From Cymodocea nodosa (taxonomy: Eukaryota > Streptophyta > Magnoliopsida > Alismatales > Cymodoceaceae), in contig CM072339.1 of assembly GCA_036874045.1 (NCBI GenBank), forward strand, positions 15,755,501 through 15,819,500: a stretch of DNA of 64,000 bases, read 5' to 3'. The notes under the pieces were generated by a model that worked only from the letters and a program-made list of their open reading frames with translations, was not told the DNA's origin and did not search any database. A program made the position numbers and the translations under genes. Positions 45,525-56,819 of the stretch are shown in pieces; within the stretch, counting starts at the first letter, position 1; the number at the start of each line of letters is the position of its first letter.

Positions 45525-47430
45525 AATGAGTTTCCATACTTGAAGTTTTAACTTTGTATGAGCTTCTTCCTTTTCTTGAAAAAAAAGAATTAATTGATTC
45601 ATAGTTAGAAGTCTATCTATACTACAAAAAGATCAACAAATAAGAGAGCAACAAGCCATGGGAACCAAAGCTTAGCAAAATCACCAAGGAGATTATCTTA
45701 CTTAGGAAAAGATAGCCACCCATGAAGGAGTCGAAGCATGCATGGCCAACCATGAGGAAAACCAAGCCATACCATGTAATGTGCAAGAGAGCTAAGTTAC
45801 ACTATCTAAGACCAATCGCACTTGATACTAATAGCCAATCATAATCCATTGTCAATTAGGATAGGCCATCAACATTAGTCATTAAAGGTGTTGACTAAAT
45901 CATCAAAAATATCGATAGGTCTACCAACACACCATTAAGATTTGCTAATATATTAGGCAAACTAGCCAATAGACCCTCCTACATAATTGTAGACAACTAC
46001 AAGTCACACAACTTCTAGCAAGGCACTACACAACTTATGACAAAATTAAAAACAAAGCAAAGACCATCGACGTCTATATTATGGGCCAACAACATCTCTA
46101 GATCATGTTGCAACTAATCACAAGCAACATAGTTTCTAACAAGATCTTATGCAAATTTCAATAGGCTATCAACTATTGATGAAACAAGCAATAAATCATT
46201 GACAAATTTTGCAAAGGCCATTAACTATTCAAAAAATGGGTGATGGACCACTGACACATTTTGCAATGGTCATCAACATCTAAGGATCTCACTTAACAAC
46301 AAATGCGTAACTCAACCAATGAAGTAAGCATCAAGTAGCCCAACCAAAGAATTTGACACTAGATATTTTAATGATTTCTCAACCAAAGCAAGGGAATATT
46401 TGCAAAACAAATGCATGGACATGAACCTTAAAATATGCTTAAGATAATGAAGTCTATTGTTGAGCAAAATAAGAATGTTTTCTATATAGAAGACATGCTG
46501 AAAATGAAGCTACCTACAAACATAGATAGATGCACGAACAAAAACTTATCTTGAAAGATTTGCCTAAAAGATAACACCAATATGGTAGACTTCAAGAAAG
46601 ACTATATTAAGTTGAAAGTTAAGATATGAGGAAGATGTCTAAGACTCATTAGAGATTGAGATGAAGTGACATCATGAAGCTTTCACAGTAGCAATAACTA
46701 TCATCCAACAAATGCTTGGCAACATAGCAGAATCTCTCTCTTTGTGGCCAACATGACTAAGAGAGGTCAAACCACTTAGGAATGTTTTATAACATAAGGT
46801 AAGTAAAGCCCTAAGAGTCTGAAATATTAGGGAAGCATGTGGATCAAATTCATAGTATCTCATGCTCTATACATTGAGTTCACAACAAAGGGTGATGACA
46901 ACAATCCAACACAAACCACAATAGTCCCTAGTCAAGATACTTTTTGTAGTCTTCCTCTTAATTCAATCGCAAATTGATTGTTTACCAAAATCTTGTGTTC
47001 CTTCACTAGTCCACTCATTGTTTTAGATCATAGAAGTGAATTTTGAGCATCTAAAACATTATCACCTTGTGCTACTTTCACCTCCACATGGGGTAAGTGA
47101 AGTCCTACGAGTTTAGAACATTAGGGAAGCATGAAATTCAGATTTATAGTATCTCATGCCCTATAAATTATCATGGCAACCAAAGGTGTTGACAATAGTC
47201 TAGCACAAACCACAACGGTCACCTAGTTAAAATATTGTTTTCCCTCTAAATTCAATCACAAGTTGATTACTTGCCAAAATTGTGTGTTCCTTCACTACTC
47301 CACTCATTATTTTGCATGAGAGAAGTGAGATTTGAGCATCTACACCTTATCACCTTGTGCTACTTTCATGTCCACCAAGGCCTTAACCACTGTCATCCAA
47401 CATTTCCACCAAAGTCATCCTAAGTCACAA
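45525..47430. repeat. Right arm of a large inverted repeat
   Basis: Reverse-complement partner of 43,758-45,270, separated by a non-homologous centre of about 250 bp (45,271-45,524). This arm is longer because it includes the 294-bp tandem duplication at 46,798-47,385. It is non-coding and lies inside intron 3. Confidence 0.75.
46798..47385. repeat. Tandem duplication, two 294-bp units
   Basis: Units 46,798-47,091 and 47,092-47,385 share 'attagggaagcatg', 'agtatctcatgc', 'tgtgttccttcacta' and 'tatcaccttgtgctactttca'. They are diverged by roughly 15-20%. The left arm of the inverted repeat shows only one copy. Confidence 0.85.
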
Positions 47431-47803
47431 CCTCCTTGAAGTAAGATTCCATTCAAGAAGAGTGAGTTATGGTTCAAAGCCTTATGAATGATTTTTAGAA
47501 TCACTTTTGATAAGATGGTAGTATTCCTTGATCACATATAAGTGTTCAACCAAAGTCAAAGAACTCATGTAGAACATTTGAGAATTCTTTTGAAACTCTT
47601 GCTGAAGCATCAGTTTGCTAAGAAAATAAATGTTGGTTAGTGATGGCGCAGAGCACTACTTACTTGGGACTATCAGTTTTTTTAAAAACACCCACTTAAA
47701 ACCCAGTTCAAAAAAAACATTTTAATTTTAAATCCCAATAACATCTGTCTTCAATTTTTCACATCATTAGAATGCATACATGAAGTAGTGAAAGCACGCA
47801 TAC
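47431..47803. other. Start of intron 3 on the gene strand, no gene
   Basis: No recognised element. It contains an A/T-tract near 47,690-47,720. The open frame of exon 3 runs 15 codons into it before a stop at 47,759, which is intron read-through. Confidence 0.5.
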
Positions 47804-48697
47804 ACTAATAGTTTTTCTGGAAAAGCGGCTCTCAATTATGTCCAATATCACATCCTTTGTGAACTCTGGATGCCATTGCATGGCCAAGACATTCTCTCCA
47901 AGTGCAAACATCTCAATTTCTGTTCTCTCCGAAGTTGCTAGAATCAAAGCATCAGGAGGAACGAGTGTCACCTGAAACAGTTGAAGACAATGATGTCGAT
48001 GCTTCAATTCCAAGTTTATCAAATAAACCATGTCGACTATTTGCTAGAGCGAACCACATTTGTTTGAGGCATAGACAGGGAACACGAATAATGTCATAGC
48101 CAGAAAGAAACAATAAAACGGATTTGCACTACTAACCTGATCACGGTGACTCTCAATGACATGGAGGGTAGAGCTGATGGTGAATCCATAGAGGCGGTAG
48201 ATAGAGGTGGAATCAAGATTGATGCACTTCAGACCGAGCTCCCACCCAACGTCGGCCCTTACCGTTTTCCCACCGAGGGCTCGAGCCAATATCTACAGTA
48301 CAGAAAAAATTCAAGACGACCGTCGTTGGGCGTAGAGGTGGTGCTATCTCTAGTGTCATGGATGATTGACCTGGTGTCCGAAGCATATTCCAAGGATACG
48401 CTTGTTGTGGTTGTGGAGGAAGGTGATGGCATCGCAAAGTCGGAGTATCCAGGTGTCCTGGGCGTGGGCGTCGGCGGCACTTCCGGTGACGACGTAGGCG
48501 TCGTAGGCATCATACCGGTCCATGAAGGAGAAGTCCCCGTCGAGGACGGGGAAGATGTCCCACCGCTCGTTCGCCTCGTCGTCCTTGAAGAGCTTTACCA
48601 TCATGTTGCCGTAGCCCCCGTGGGTGCGCTGGGTGTACTCAGTCGCCAGGCCCGTCTTCAACACGGCGAAACGCCGCTGCAGCTGCGTATGTTTCAT
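47804..48697 (-). CDS. GGP: Gamma-glutamyl peptidase-like, exons 1-3
   Basis: Exons 48,697-48,371, 48,292-48,137 and 47,971-47,804, all with GT/AG ends and phase-0 joins. With the exon at 23,202 they encode 257 residues, close to the about 250 of plant gamma-glutamyl peptidases (GGP), cytosolic class I glutamine amidotransferase-like hydrolases that remove gamma-glutamyl groups from glutathione conjugates. Visible motifs: 'YTQRTHGGYGNM' near the N-terminus, 'RWDIFPVLDGDF', 'YDAYVVTGSAADA', nucleophile elbow GICFGHQ (Cys105), 'HVIESHRDQ' at the exon 2 end, and QWHPEF (His195, Glu197). The catalytic triad is therefore present. ATG 48,697 is chosen because it gives the family length; ATG 48,820 in frame would add 41 residues. 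Exon 1 is strongly GC-rich. No stop or frameshift is seen. The identity of the natural substrate is inferred from family only. Confidence 0.85.
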
Positions 48698-48820
48698 TTT
48701 TGGGATTAGTAGCCCACCTCGAGGGGACAACCGGGCATTGCCGTGCTCCGCCGCTGACGCGGCTCTGATTGGTGCGCTTCCACGGAAAAGGGTAAACGGA
48801 AGCGATATGACGGCGACCAT
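48698..48820 (-). other. In-frame N-terminal extension or 5' UTR
   Basis: The frame of exon 1 is open for 41 more codons to an ATG at 48,820. The encoded segment is rich in Ala, Ser, Arg and Leu with one acidic residue ('LFRGSAPIRAASAAEHG'), a composition compatible with an organelle transit peptide. It may equally be GC-rich 5' UTR that happens to be open. Confidence 0.4.
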
Positions 48821-51222
48821 CGTCGATCAGGATTATTTGACGTACCTTACATCCGCAAGTGTCGGAGATTGGCGGCTCCGGTTCTCAACCCGCTGTTTTT
48901 TTTTTTTTTTTCTTCTTTAATGCAGTAGAAGTTAAAATTAGACAAAGATAAACACAACAAAAATGAAGAGATTAATTCAACGGCAGCAACGCTTAATGTT
49001 GACTTTCTCTACAGTCTTATCACCCCATCTACGGAGATTAAATTAACAGGTCCAACAATGTTTTCATCTATATTTTGTCCTAGATGAGCTTCTGCGTTGT
49101 TTTTATAATAATGACGTTCATTCTTTGTACTTCATTATATTATGATCAATGTACTTCACTGAAAAAGGGTGAACAGTGAATTCACACAAATTTAAATGAT
49201 TTAAACATGAATTACAATTGATTTACACAAACTGGCAAAAGTCTACAAAATAAACGCAGGATTGTAATGATGATGGTTTTGTACAATGATTGAATTGTCA
49301 TGGATGATGATACCTTCCAAGAGATAATAATTCTCATTTTCAAATTAAAATTAAGGTATATTTCTTTACTTTCCTTTAAATTCCTATACATACCCAGATA
49401 CCTAGATTTTAGATTCCTTTAAATTTCAGTAAAGATACAAGCCAAAAAAGAAAGTAAAAAAAAAAAAAATCCACTTTCTATTTCTCATGAATCCTCCAAG
49501 ATTCCTATCTATTCTTTTCGTCACCTTCTAAGTGTGTAAACAGATCTTAAGTTAAATAGAGATTATTTTGACTAATCCTTACCTTATACATAAATACACT
49601 CATGAGCAAACACTTTGCAGAAAACAATGAAACACCGTAAACCAGCAAAACAAGTAATTTCTAGCACAAATTATGACACACAACTACGATAGCATAATTA
49701 TAGTAATTTGAATAAGGGCACCTCATCTATACTCAAAGAAATTGAAGATTTTAATAAGTATCACAGTTTTTAAACGAGGTCATTTCTCTTAAAAGTGCCT
49801 CCAGGTGTTCAAGACACTCTCATATTTGCCGAACGGTAAAATTAAATGTATGAATCTTAGAATTAGAAGGTAATAAATACATACATAAATGAAACAAACA
49901 TTGATTATTGATCCAAAGGTCTTGAAATTCACCCATTTTTGTTAAATTTCAACTATTGACTTTTAAAACTCAACTTGAGTTGAACACATGGCGGACTATG
50001 ATACAGATCAAATAATTGTATAATTAGATTTTTTATAAAAACAAAATGATAGTAAGATACCTCAGGGAATATTTTCCCATTTTTGAATCGTGACCCTTCA
50101 TGCAAAAGTATGAACGATTGAACTTTAGCCTAATATACATTTGTAGTCGCTATTTGGTAGTTTTTTCCCTTTACGAAACAAAAAATCTAATGCAAATCCG
50201 GCATTACCATGTTAACAAGTAAATAAGGGTAATTTCATGTATACCATCAAAAAATTGTACAATATTTTAAAAATACCATAGGATTTTTCAAAACATCATC
50301 TATATTATCACTACCATATAGTTTCAGATACCTCACCTAGTTTGAGTTAATATAATAGATTTTCCTTAACACCGTTAAGTTTAGATGCCTCATGGCCTAA
50401 TTATCTCGCATCTCACCTTCCACCGAATTCTTGAAACCAAGCATTACCCTTCCATGCACCTGTAACTCTTGAAACAAAAGCTTTTCCATCTCCCTTCTGC
50501 TACCATCTCATGCTTCTTTTGGGTCTTCATCCTCTCCATCTCCATCTTTCCTCAACATTTTCTTCACATTTCTGCATCATTTGGGTTGGGGTTTCTATAT
50601 CTTTGGAGAACGAAAAAGAAAGATTACAATAACAGAGGATGATGTTGTGTACACATCTACTTCAGAACATGCCATAGAGGATGGTGGTGGTGAATTTAGG
50701 GTGTGTTAATGAGATTCAAACACACGAGGAGGTGAAAGAAAAGGGTGGTGATCACTATCTCACAAATAAAAATTAAGATTTTGATTTAATCAAGAGAATA
50801 GGGATCAAAAAAATTTAAGAGAAAATGATAGAACATTATGCTTTTCAATAAGAGAATGTCAAGTTTTAATCAACATACATGTGATTGCAATTATCGTAGT
50901 TACATATATGAAACCACAAAATAATAACAATGATATTTTAAAAATTGATGAAAATTTATGTATTTTAAATGTATTTGTAAAATTCCATTATACAAAAATT
51001 TAAAAACACAAACACACACAATTATAATGGGACTAAAAAATACATCCAAATAGGATGACTTATCAAATTCAACTGGACGAAAACACTATAAGTTAGCCCA
51101 AGAATGCATATTGCACATCTCAGCAGCTATCCAATGCAAAAGATTTGGGATTTAGATAGAGTTTATATAAGCATTACTGACTTAAAAAAAAATAAAATCA
51201 GCACGAACTGACCTTGAAGGCA
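48821..51222. other. Intergenic region, promoter side of peptidase-like gene
   Basis: Separates the 3' end of the methyltransferase gene from the start of the peptidase-like gene, both on the minus strand. It holds a T-tract (48,898-48,912), an A-tract (49,458-49,471) and AT-rich sequence. I see no gene and no certain core promoter. 50,390-50,740 is less AT-rich but shows no coding pattern. Confidence 0.5.
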
Positions 51223-51629
51223 TCAAATCTTCTCAATTACTCTCAGTTTCGCACTCCTGCACCTCTGATTCAACTTCTCTTCTTCCTCAGATGGCGTTAT
51301 TGGTCTTTTTGTCAGAATCATACCATTGCTTCCTCTAATTCTCCCCTTGCACCATGTTTCTTCCTCAAAGATGTTGTCAGCTTCATCTTTCACTTGCATC
51401 ACCTTCTCTTTGTCGTCACCCCTGTGATCCTTGTTGATAATGTCTAGAAAAGTATGTTTAACAATCCTGTCCTCCAAACTGTGGAAAGATAAAACAGCAA
51501 GCCTGCCACCAGGAGATAGGCAGTCAAAACAAGAATAAAGTGAATCCTCCAGTGTCTTGAGCTCATCATTAACGACAATCCTCAATGCCTGGAATACACG
51601 TGTAGCGGTCTTGATCCAACCTTTCCTTC
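51223..51629 (-). CDS. CMAL: RsmH/MraW-type 16S rRNA methyltransferase, last exon
   Basis: The exon starts after a TTGCAG acceptor (51,630) in phase 1 and reads '[19 protein letters not shown]', '[18 protein letters not shown]', '[19 protein letters not shown]', and C-terminal '[15 protein letters not shown]' and '[13 protein letters not shown]', stop 51,225-51,223. This is the C-terminal part of the SAM-dependent RsmH family, which methylates N4 of a decoding-centre cytidine of bacterial-type 16S rRNA. Land plants have a nuclear-encoded plastid form (CMAL). An acidic insert '[14 protein letters not shown]' between the SFHSLEDR motif and the C-terminus is typical of the plant form. The reading frame is intact and consistent with a functional gene. 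Plastid location is inferred from the family; the N-terminus is not in the window. Confidence 0.93.
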
Positions 51630-51949
51630 CTGCAATTTAAATGGCAAATTTGTAGTATTAAAGGGTGAGCAAGCAAAATAAAATTGTTCCAAAATCTCTC
51701 TTGAACATGTTGGAAAACTTCGTTACCATTGACTATTTGTTATAATTAACTCTGGTAATCATATTAAAATTGTCCCCATCTAAGAACAAATTAATTAGGA
51801 ATTAAGTCAAAGAATAATAATAATTATTATTATCATAATTAGAAATACATGTCACTGAAGTGTTATATAATAGAAGAATATCCTTAAAATTAAAAAGAAA
51901 ATTCTATAAAATTGTTATTCACCTAGTTATACTTTATAACTCAAAGTGT

Positions 51950-53000
51950 ATATTAAATATAGTCATATATACAAGTTAATATTTTTGGGATACATATGCT
52001 TGATAAATGAGTATAATACAATAAGAGATAAGGTAAAAAATGATTTTATTGCAAAGTGTCATTGAGATACATATGCTGGAATGAATGATAATACTAAAAT
52101 GATTATAGTGTAGGAAACCAATGATTATGAGTACATATACTTAAAGCTGAAAAATGATTTTATTGGAAATAGAGTAGGAGCTATACCTTATTGAAGATAA
52201 GAGAATATTGACATAGGTAGTTTGATTATATCCTTAGAAAACCAAGAAATGCATCAGTTAAGAGAGAAAAATTAATAAGTATAGAATAAATTAAAAATAG
52301 AGATAAACCTAAAATTTCACTTCTATTTATACACACAAATTAGACCATTTGACTCAACAATCTTACAAAAACTTTCTAAGACTCCCTTCAAAGTTCATGA
52401 GAATCAATTCCAAACATATTAGAGCTCTTCATGCACAACATTCCATCAGGATTTCATTCCTATGATTTCTGTCTACAAGACCTCAAAGATTGTAAGTTTT
52501 TATTATACTGTAAGTTTTTATTTTAAAGTGAAATACCTAACTCACCGAGTTGAGGCACCTTGAATTTGAGGTGGTAGTCTTTGGTGAAAGGAGTGTGGGC
52601 TTAGCCGGTTTTGGGTCAAGACAACAGAGGTTTGGAGTTGACCCTTGAAAAGCACTAGCAAGTTTGAATAGTTGGGTCAATACAACAAAGGTCGGATACT
52701 GATCCTATAAAAGCACTATTGGGCTTGACTTTAAAGTCAAGACAACTGAGGTTTGTTGTGTTTTATTATGAAAAACACAAGTACTCCTTAAAGTTAAGAA
52801 GCATGAGGTTGGTGTGGTCAAGACAGTAGGAATTAAGTACTCATCCAAATATTGTAAAAAGGTTGGGTGTTAAATCTGTAAAAACATAAAAATTAGTGAA
52901 AAACACAAGTTTTTTAACTTATAGAGTGAACGTACTCAATTAAGGAACTACCATAAAAATCATTATGTTCAATTTGTTTTTATTTCTATTTATTGCATAT
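51950..53000 (+). repeat. LTR-like fragment, plus orientation
   Basis: A TATA-like CTATTTATACACAC (52,322-52,335) is followed by a leader and then by imperfect units of about 60-65 bp (52,600-52,800): 'gggtcaagacaacagagg', 'ttgggtcaatacaacaaagg', 'aaagtcaagacaactgagg', each with '..aaaagcac'. This unit series is typical of the U5 of long copia LTRs in plants. Ends and target duplication were not found. Confidence 0.5.
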
Positions 53001-53399
53001 TATTCAAATTGCACATAAATTGATATATCTCTATTCCATACATACTGTTATTAATTGCAAATGAAAGTAATTACTGTTCACTCCTCTAATGATCTATCTC
53101 GATCCTAACAAAAGAGCAATGGAGCACTGTGACGAGAATGATGAGGGGTTTACAAGGAGCAAACATTCATTAGGGGGTATGACATGCAAGAAGGCAAAAG
53201 AGTTTGTTGGGTATTTGGTTAAGCTTGCAAGAGCGTAGGTAAGGTTGCAAGAATGTGCAGCCAACGAGGAAGACAACAATGAGAGAAGATGATGGGGTGT
53301 ATAGGTAGATTGAGAGACATGAGTGCACAAGGTTTGGTCAATCAAACAATCACGCAAGGGCTGAGGTGCATAGACACGCAAGTGGCTCAAATGGGGATG

Positions 53400-54300
53400 A
53401 ACCTAGTGCAATTCAAGCAAACCTGTGCAATCTGGTAGGGCTGGTGCAAAAATCAAGCTCAAACAGGGTGCAACAATTGGGATTATGAAGGTGCAATGGT
53501 TGGGTTACGATGGTGTGGCAATGGAGTTACAATGGGTGATTGGGTGCAATTAGTTCAGGTGATTAGGTGTCATCGACTAGGGAGCACAATTGATTAGGTG
53601 CAATCATGAAAATAGGAGCTTCATTACAAGGATCTAGGCTCAAGCAACAAGTTAGGTGCAACTAAGTGTGCCAATGTAATCTTGTAAGACCATTACAGAA
53701 ATCAAGCTTGAGATAGAGTGTGGCAAAACAAGTTATGAAAATGCAACAATCAGATTACAATGGTGCAACAACTACATTACAATGGTACAAAGATAGGGTT
53801 ACAATGGATGATCAATTGTGTGCAACTACAAAAAAAGGGGCTCAATTGCAAGGATCTAGGCTCGAGTGATGAATCAAGCACGATCAAGCAAGCTAGTGCA
53901 ATCTAGTTACAAATCAAACTTGAAAGAAAATGAGACAAAACAAGTTACTAAGGTGTAACAATTGCATCATGAAGCTAGTGCAATCTAGTTAGAAATCAAA
54001 CTTGAAATAAGATGAGACAAAACAAGTTACTAAGGTGTAACAATTGCATCATGAAGGTGTAGTGGCTAGGCTATGATGGTATAGCGATGGGGTTACAATG
54101 AGTGATTGAGTGCAATCGACTAGGATGCACAATTGATCAGGTGAAACCACAAATAAAGGAGCTCAATCACAAGGATCTAGGCTCAGACAACAAAGTAAAC
54201 ATGATTGAGGTCAATGCAAAAATTAGGTTTGGGACGAGGTGTAGCAAGACAAGTTACAAAGGTGCAACTACCAAAGATTCAAATACTAGTATCATATGGA
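53400..54300. repeat. Complex minisatellite / higher-order repeat
   Basis: Variants of 'gttacaatgg', 'gtgcaa(c/t)', 'caaggatctaggctc' and 'acaaaacaagtta' recur in a fixed order roughly every 230-330 bp, at least three times. A cleaner tandem pair of 82 bp (53,892-53,973 and 53,974-54,055) lies within it. Non-coding. Confidence 0.75.
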
Positions 54301-55687
54301 GGATCGATTCCTCAAAAAAAAAAAAATGTAATGAGGATTGAGGACCATATCATTAGAAACACAATACTTTTGTGGAAACAACAAAAAAACTCTAAATTTC
54401 AATTTGATATTCAAAGATAAAATAAAACAAATTATGATAAGCATATAAAACACCTAAATAAACTTTTTAGAAAATTATTGTATATAAAATATCAATTAAA
54501 TAGAGATATAGTAATTGCACACATGAAAAAAGTCTTAAATCATATACAAATAATTGAGAAAAACACATAATGACGAATGATTAAAACCTTACTTCCCCAT
54601 CTTCTCTTTAGTGATCTTTCATTGTCAAAAACCTCCTCTCCTAAAGCTCAGCACACCAAGCATTAGTGTAAAAGAGCATGCCAAACTCCAACGTCTATCC
54701 ATCCCACCTCCATTGGAGTGAAGCATCCTTTCAAAACACTTCACCCTCCAAAGCTTGAAGGCCACTCACTCCTTCATCCCATTCCATGAGTAGGAGGATG
54801 CCCAACACACCATCCAATGATAGACCCCATAGGCAATCCCCTGCACAATGCCCGATTCCAAGCACCATAGACACTGATTCAATTTCCACCATCCTAACTG
54901 CAACCTTGAGCTGCTACCCTTAGCCTCCTTACCCACCAATGCCTCCTCCAAACCTCCTGTCACCTCCTCTCTCGCCCAGTCCTCATTATTCAACTAAAGA
55001 TTCCAAAGTCACCAAGAACTTTGACAAATTATGAAGGGTAAGAAAGACATACAAAAAAATGTAATGCTTGACACAAACTAGATTTTATTTACACCCTAAA
55101 AATCACAATGAACTAACTCAAATAAACTTTGACTTGACACCAAACATTGATGTTTAAAGGTAGCAAAAAGATACTTACCTAATGGACATGACGTACAATC
55201 AAAAGTAAACACAAAGAACCAAGATAAAGCTTGTTGCAATCCCCTCTAAGATTCTTCTCTAGAAACTCACAAGTGGCCATAAAGGCCACTAAAAACATCT
55301 CCAATAAGGTCTGATCTGGACTGAAAAGCCTGACTGAAGCACCAATCATGCATTAAATTAGGTAGAGGTTGATTGAGATCAAAAGTATAAAAGACAAGGT
55401 TGACATTTGATACCAAGATGCAGAATAAATGGATATTTCTCAGGCATAAATATAACTACCTTTTTGGTTAAAAGATCAGATCAAATTTCTAGAAAACAAA
55501 CTTATCTGATCAGCATAATATGAGGCATAAAAATTATATGATAAGACTTTACCGATTTTCAATTTCAATTTAGCTCAGCCTCAAGACCTAGACAGCATGG
55601 TTCAAAGTAACGTATATATTTATTACTTTAGAAAGGATGGCAACATTGTAACAAAACAAAATCAATTCAAGAAAAACTAGAGCTCAC

Positions 55688-55880
55688 CCTTTGATCTTGG
55701 TGAAGCCTTTCGAACAAGATCAACTAGCTCAGTTGTTGAATGTAACCCGCCATCATTGCGAGCATTTACCATCATCTTTCCTAGGGACTGCCAATTGCTT
55801 TCCTCACCATACTCACGTAAAATTCGTCCCAGTTCAGCCTCTGGCCACATATTCAAGATATCCTCTGCTGTTAGACTTGC
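55688..55880 (-). CDS. CMAL: RsmH/MraW-type methyltransferase, penultimate exon
   Basis: 193 bp. It begins after a TTGGCAG acceptor (55,881) with 'ASLTAEDILNMWPEAELGR', then 'ILREYGEESNWQSL', 'NARNDGGLHSTTELVDLVR' and 'KASPRSKG', ending one base into a Gly codon before GTGAGC. The split Gly is restored exactly by the next exon at 51,629. It corresponds to the region right after the GPLDMRMDP motif in RsmH. No upstream exon with that motif or the SAM-binding part was found up to 64,000, so the gene continues beyond the window edge. Confidence 0.93.
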
Positions 55881-56819
55881 CTGCCAAAGACCTGTCCAAT
55901 CAGACAAATAAGAGCTAGATAGGAGAATAAAATGGTAGGATTATTCAAGAGTTTCTGAAGTGCTTGTCTCACTTAATCTCAATAGTGCTCATCTGAGTAC
56001 AATTCACACAAGAACTACAGCTAAAGAAGTCTATATTTATAACCAAAATAGAGCACCATTATACACAATACTCTGCACCAGGATGGTAAATTGAAAAACC
56101 AAATGTCTCAAATACCTGTCCATCATCACACTTTGTCTGCAATCATGTGCAATTTTTTACCAAAACATTTTCCCCACTTTTTCACAGGTAGCAAACATTA
56201 TCATATAATGATCCTCTTAAAATCATTGTCAACAAGCACGGAAAGTAAATTGTCGAGTGGACAGATTTAAGGAGTGTAGTATATTAGACAAAAAATCTAG
56301 GATTCCAAATCTATAAATAATGATTCTTCAGTCCTTTGACTCAATATTACTCTAAATGGAAGACCCAGATACATTATGAAAAGAAACTACTTTGCAATCC
56401 AGAAAGTTAGCCTCAATGTTTGCAACTAGATCACTACTGTAAACACCAACAACCATGGAATTGTTAAAATTTACTTTCAGGCAATCATCTCCCAAACACT
56501 CTAAACGAAGCTGTTCGCCCATATTTTTAAAATATCTATTTGATACAAGATATTCATGCCATATAAGTCATATCTTGCAAATGACGTGAGGCAATTTCAC
56601 ACAGTGTAGTTATAATTGTCGATGAAAATCCCAATGGATGTTAACAACTTTTGACAATTTTTTTAAAAAATCACACTAATCAATGATAATTTTTCATTGG
56701 CATGTTGTGCAGAGAAATATTCATAGAAATCTAATATTGAAAGTTCATCAATAGGATACAAATGAATATTTAGCATTCTTTGGCAATGATAAAAAATGAA
56801 GATTTCTCACTGCTCAAGA
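55881..56819 (-). other. Intronic sequence of the methyltransferase gene
   Basis: No gene, RNA or clear repeat recognised. AT-rich. Confidence 0.5.

Larger units (their letters stand above)
23325..47803 (-). other. Giant intron 3 (about 24.5 kb) of the peptidase-like gene
   Basis: Bounded by a GTATGC donor (minus strand, 47,803) and a GTACAG acceptor (ending 23,325). It contains the RTE LINE, a 177-bp tandem duplication, a copia remnant, a chromovirus-like fragment, a solo LTR, a full SIRE-like element and a large inverted repeat. No other exon compatible with the family was seen inside. Confidence 0.75.
51630..55687 (-). other. 4.06-kb intron of the methyltransferase gene
   Basis: Donor GTGAGC (55,687-55,682 on the minus strand) and acceptor TTGCAG (ending 51,630). 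It contains an LTR-like fragment and a complex minisatellite (listed separately). 54,590-55,000 is relatively C-rich on the plus strand and has a 75-codon minus-strand frame without family likeness; 55,000-55,687 shows nothing. Confidence 0.85.

Noticed and set aside
48146-48709. 187-codon plus-strand open frame with high GC
   Set aside because: It is the antisense of exons 1-2 of the peptidase-like gene; the minus-strand frame carries the conserved catalytic motifs and splice sites.
54766-54993. 75-codon minus-strand frame rich in Trp and Gly
   Set aside because: No recognisable domain, no splice context matching the methyltransferase, and it lies within its intron.
51223-55880. Bacterial contamination or recent bacterial transfer of rsmH
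   Set aside because: The gene has spliceosomal introns with consistent phases and the plant-type acidic insert, so it is a nuclear gene for a plastid protein.
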